DNA from: Cohnella sp. CFH 77786
GTDB taxonomy: Bacteria > Bacillota > Bacilli > Paenibacillales > Paenibacillaceae
Direction of reading: 5' to 3'
Assembly (NCBI RefSeq): GCF_019400745.1
Contig: NZ_WJIB01000006.1
Span: forward strand, 1-64,000
DNA length: 64,000 bases
Shown: one piece after another, positions 61,819 to 64,000 of the stretch
Layout: each line of letters starts with the position of its first letter
Numbering within the stretch: position 1 is the first letter of the stretch
Notes under the pieces: generated by a model
The model's database searches: none
Seen by the model: only the letters and a program-made list of their open reading frames with translations
What the model was told of the DNA's origin: nothing
Program-made: the position numbers and the translations under genes

Positions 61819-62235
61819 TCAATAAGCAGCGGTCCCCTGCGACCGGCTGAAGCCGTGATAACGCGTACCCTGGAACGACAGCTTGCCCATGTCGCCTTCG
61901 GCCAGCATGCCGAATTCCCTGCCGTCCACCCGGAACTCCATCCGGTCCCCGCTTTCCACTTCGAACGTGACGTAGTAAGACGTGCTGGAATGGAAGGACG
62001 TGTGGTTGGAGTCCCCATCGTCGTGGTGATGATGCGACACGTGCGTCCGTTTGCTCACGAGGCGGGCCTCCACGGATAACAGCGGTTGCCCGTTGTTGCG
62101 GTTCCATTGCGCGAAACCCCTGATCGCGCTGAAGGCGATAATCCCCAATACGGCTGCAAAAATCAACGGTACGATCGTTCCCAATGCGCCGAACTCACTA
62201 CCGAACACGCCGAATCCCGGATCGTTCCCGAACAT
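61819..62235 (-). CDS. DUF2500 family membrane protein
   Basis: A 138-aa protein with one membrane segment (GTIVPLIFAAVLGIIAFSAI) and a beta-rich DUF2500 domain (LLSVEARLVSKRTHVSHHHH, YYVTFEVESGDRMEFRVDGREFGML, GDMGKLSFQGTRY). A histidine cluster with acidic residues (HHHHDDGDSNH, ~residues 68-78) lies in the loop, perhaps a metal-binding site. The ATG at 62235 has GTGGAGG just upstream. Function unknown. Confidence 0.8.
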   Translation of the reverse strand: MFGNDPGFGVFGSEFGALGTIVPLIFAAVLGIIAFSAIRGFAQWNRNNGQPLLSVEARLVSKRTHVSHHHHDDGDSNHTSFHSSTSYYVTFEVESGDRMEFRVDGREFGMLAEGDMGKLSFQGTRYHGFSRSQGTAAY

Positions 62236-62370
62236 GCCTCCACCTGTCCTCCGCACACGAATTTGCTGAAATTCTCCTATCTGATACATACGACGCGATT
62301 GTCCAAAAGTTACTCACCCGGACAAAAAAAATCCCCTCGGTCTCGGCAAGCAAAGGGAGGTCGCGGGAAG

Positions 62371-63765
62371 TCACGGCGTGCCGGCTGCGTGGGACAAACC
62401 CGCCAAGGGAGCCATCCACTCCACCCAATAGTACAACGTGATCAGAGTGAAAGCGAGAGACGTCGGAATGACCAGCACCGTAACGCGGACGTACTCCTTC
62501 CAGCCCACTTTGACTTTGTACGTCCGGAGAATATGCAGCCAAATCAGCGAAGCGAGCGTGCCGACCGGCAGCAGCAGGGAACCGATGTCGCTGCCCACGA
62601 CATTGGCCAAATAGGCGATTTTGAGCGAAATCGGATCCAGGTTCATCTGCGTCAAGGCCAGCGTACCGATCATGAGCGCCGGATGGTTGTTGAACAGCGT
62701 AGACATGAGCGAGACGAGTCCGCCCATAAGGAGGCTCGCGTTCAGGAGGCTGCCCGATACCGCGGGCTTCAGGTGTTCTACCAGCAGCTCGGTCAGCCCG
62801 ATGTTGTTCAATCCGTAAATGATCACGTACATGCCGAAAGCAAACAAGAGGATATGCCACGGCGTTTTTTTCAGCATGTCCGTCGGCGGGATCCGCAGCT
62901 TCCACCATCTCCAGCCGAGAAGCAGGACCGAACCGGTCACGGCGACGATCTCGATCGGTATCCCGAAGTAAGAAGCAACGAACAAGGCCATCCGCAGCAG
63001 GAATACGAACAGGAAAATCCGGAACATGAGCCGATTCCTTCTTTTCTCGTAGACGGGCAAAGGCTTCTCCATCAGCGGATGGCGGATCGGGACGCCGGGA
63101 GCATGTCCCGGCTTTCGGGCGGAACCGTTCAGGCGACGGGGAATGTCCCGCGCGGTGACGGCAAAAAGCATCGCGAACAGAAACAGAAGACCGAGCATGG
63201 CGGGCACGAACATAAGCAAAGTGTACATGTACAAGTCCATGCCGACGATTTTGAGCGAGATGAGGTTGACGATGTTGCTGACGCCGATCGGGGCGCTGGA
63301 CGCGGTGGCAATCAAGGCGCCGGACAGCAGATAAGGAATTTTCTGGTGGTTTTTGAGCCCGAGCCGGTTCAGCAGGATGATCAACATCGGCGTCGTGATG
63401 AGGATGCTTCCGTCATTGTTGAAGAAGAGCGTCATCAGGAAACAGACCAGATTCACGTAAACGAACAGACGATAACCCGAGCCTCGCGCCCGTGCCGCCA
63501 GCCCCTCTGCCGCCCAGTGGAAAAATCCGATGCTTTCCAGCACCATGGCGATGACGATGGTGGCGATGATCGTGATCGCCGCTCCGCTCACGGTCTCTCC
63601 GATCTTGACCAGATCCGGCCAGACGACGCTCCCGGACATGAGGACGAGCAAGGCGCCGCCGGTCGCGGGGATCGCTTCGTTCAACCCCTTGGGGCGCCAC
63701 ATGATGAGCATGACCGTGAGCAGAAACGAGAAAATCGTAAGGGAGACGACGGCGGGCTCGTGCAC
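62371..63765 (-). CDS. ArsB/NhaD-type (SLC13-like) membrane transporter
   Basis: A 464-aa protein with about twelve membrane segments. The block FFNNDGSILITTPMLIILLN and its second-half counterpart LFNNHPALMIGTLAL match the ion transporter (ArsB/NhaD/CitM) superfamily. Whether it carries arsenite, Na+/H+ or a dicarboxylate cannot be told. No arsR or arsC gene is nearby. The GTG start is preceded by AGAGGTGA. It lies 37 bp after another gene on the same strand. Confidence 0.82.
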   Translation of the reverse strand: MHEPAVVSLTIFSFLLTVMLIMWRPKGLNEAIPATGGALLVLMSGSVVWPDLVKIGETVSGAAITIIATIVIAMVLESIGFFHWAAEGLAARARGSGYRLFVYVNLVCFLMTLFFNNDGSILITTPMLIILLNRLGLKNHQKIPYLLSGALIATASSAPIGVSNIVNLISLKIVGMDLYMYTLLMFVPAMLGLLFLFAMLFAVTARDIPRRLNGSARKPGHAPGVPIRHPLMEKPLPVYEKRRNRLMFRIFLFVFLLRMALFVASYFGIPIEIVAVTGSVLLLGWRWWKLRIPPTDMLKKTPWHILLFAFGMYVIIYGLNNIGLTELLVEHLKPAVSGSLLNASLLMGGLVSLMSTLFNNHPALMIGTLALTQMNLDPISLKIAYLANVVGSDIGSLLLPVGTLASLIWLHILRTYKVKVGWKEYVRVTVLVIPTSLAFTLITLYYWVEWMAPLAGLSHAAGTP

Positions 63766-63802
63766 GGATCGTCACCTCTTCTGTCGGCGTTGCCGATCTC
63801 CC

Positions 63803-64000
63803 TTACTCTTTGCCCGCATACCCGGCAAATATCGAAGCCGAATGGACGGCCGCCACAGTCGGCACGTTCTCCTCCTTCAGGACGGGAACGGATGCGGCTT
63901 CCGTTTCTTCCACGTTATCTAGAGGGGCGGAATGAACGGGAGGTCTGAGCAAGACGTACAGCAGAACCGCGGACATGGTCATGGGAATCAGCAGTAGCCA
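63803..64000 (-). CDS. C-terminal end of a membrane protein (cut by the window edge)
   Basis: 65 codons remain, reading WLLLIPMTMSAVLLYVLLRP, then an acidic segment (DNVEETEAASVPVLKEEN) and SIFAGYAGKE before the stop at 63803. It has one hydrophobic segment. The start is to the right of the window. The family is not recognised. The stop is 37 bp before the start of the ArsB-like permease, so they may be co-transcribed. Confidence 0.6.
   Translation of the reverse strand, partial: WLLLIPMTMSAVLLYVLLRPPVHSAPLDNVEETEAASVPVLKEENVPTVAAVHSASIFAGYAGKE

Noticed and set aside
62086..63948. 620-codon plus-strand frame rich in Arg/Gln/His/Asp
   Set aside because: It is antisense to the permease; the composition is typical of the reverse complement of membrane-protein codons.

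Overview
The window reads as a chromosomal segment of a GC-rich, spore-forming Firmicute of the Paenibacillaceae (Cohnella/Paenibacillus type). The evidence is a CotE spore-coat gene, strong AGGAGG ribosome-binding sites, frequent TTG/GTG starts, a proline-type T-box, a Bacillus-type methionine salvage cluster (mtnU/E/W/X/B), a double-headed bacterial dynamin and an SLH-domain envelope protein. No phage, insertion sequence, CRISPR array, rRNA or tRNA was recognised. Coding density is high and most genes sit in short co-directional runs.

Left part (1-24.5 kb): a 7-bp tandem repeat opens the window. It is followed by an amidoligase and cotE, an aromatic-acid exporter-like protein, an M32 carboxypeptidase, a YqkB-like protein, a beta-carbonic anhydrase, small membrane and cytosolic proteins, and an ABC-F ATPase behind a leader that looks like a transcription attenuator. 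Next come a CBS-domain protein, a three-gene stress module (XpaC-like, VWA/solute-binding, TelA), arylamine N-acetyltransferase with a promoter-embedded palindrome, an AlkZ-type winged-helix protein, a VOC protein, methionine aminopeptidase, an XRE repressor with a palindrome in its promoter, a divergent histidine kinase/response regulator pair whose regulator is followed by a methyltransferase and CapA, and a MarR regulator.

Middle part (24.5-49.4 kb): topoisomerase IV (parE, parC) separated by a 555-bp repeat-rich spacer; an ABC-2 exporter; a GDSL hydrolase; a heterodimeric ABC exporter with one degenerate ATP site; nth-dynA joined by a 4-nt overlap; a repeat array; an N-acetylmuramoyl-L-alanine amidase followed by an SLH protein; and leuCD with a divergent LysR gene sharing a palindromic promoter region.

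Right part (49.4-64 kb): a YvfRSTU-like ABC exporter plus DesKR-type two-component system; then methionine salvage mtnU and mtnE on opposite strands; then a proline T-box leading into proB-proA-proC-mtnW-mtnX-mtnB, with gaps of 16 bp or less or overlaps throughout. This places the later methionine-salvage steps downstream of a proline-sensing leader. A DUF2500 protein, an ArsB/NhaD-like permease and the 3' end of another gene close the window.

The most unusual non-coding signal is a set of intergenic arrays at three to four sites. Their sequences differ, yet all have a 51-52 bp period (about five helical turns), and at two sites the units switch orientation half-way.
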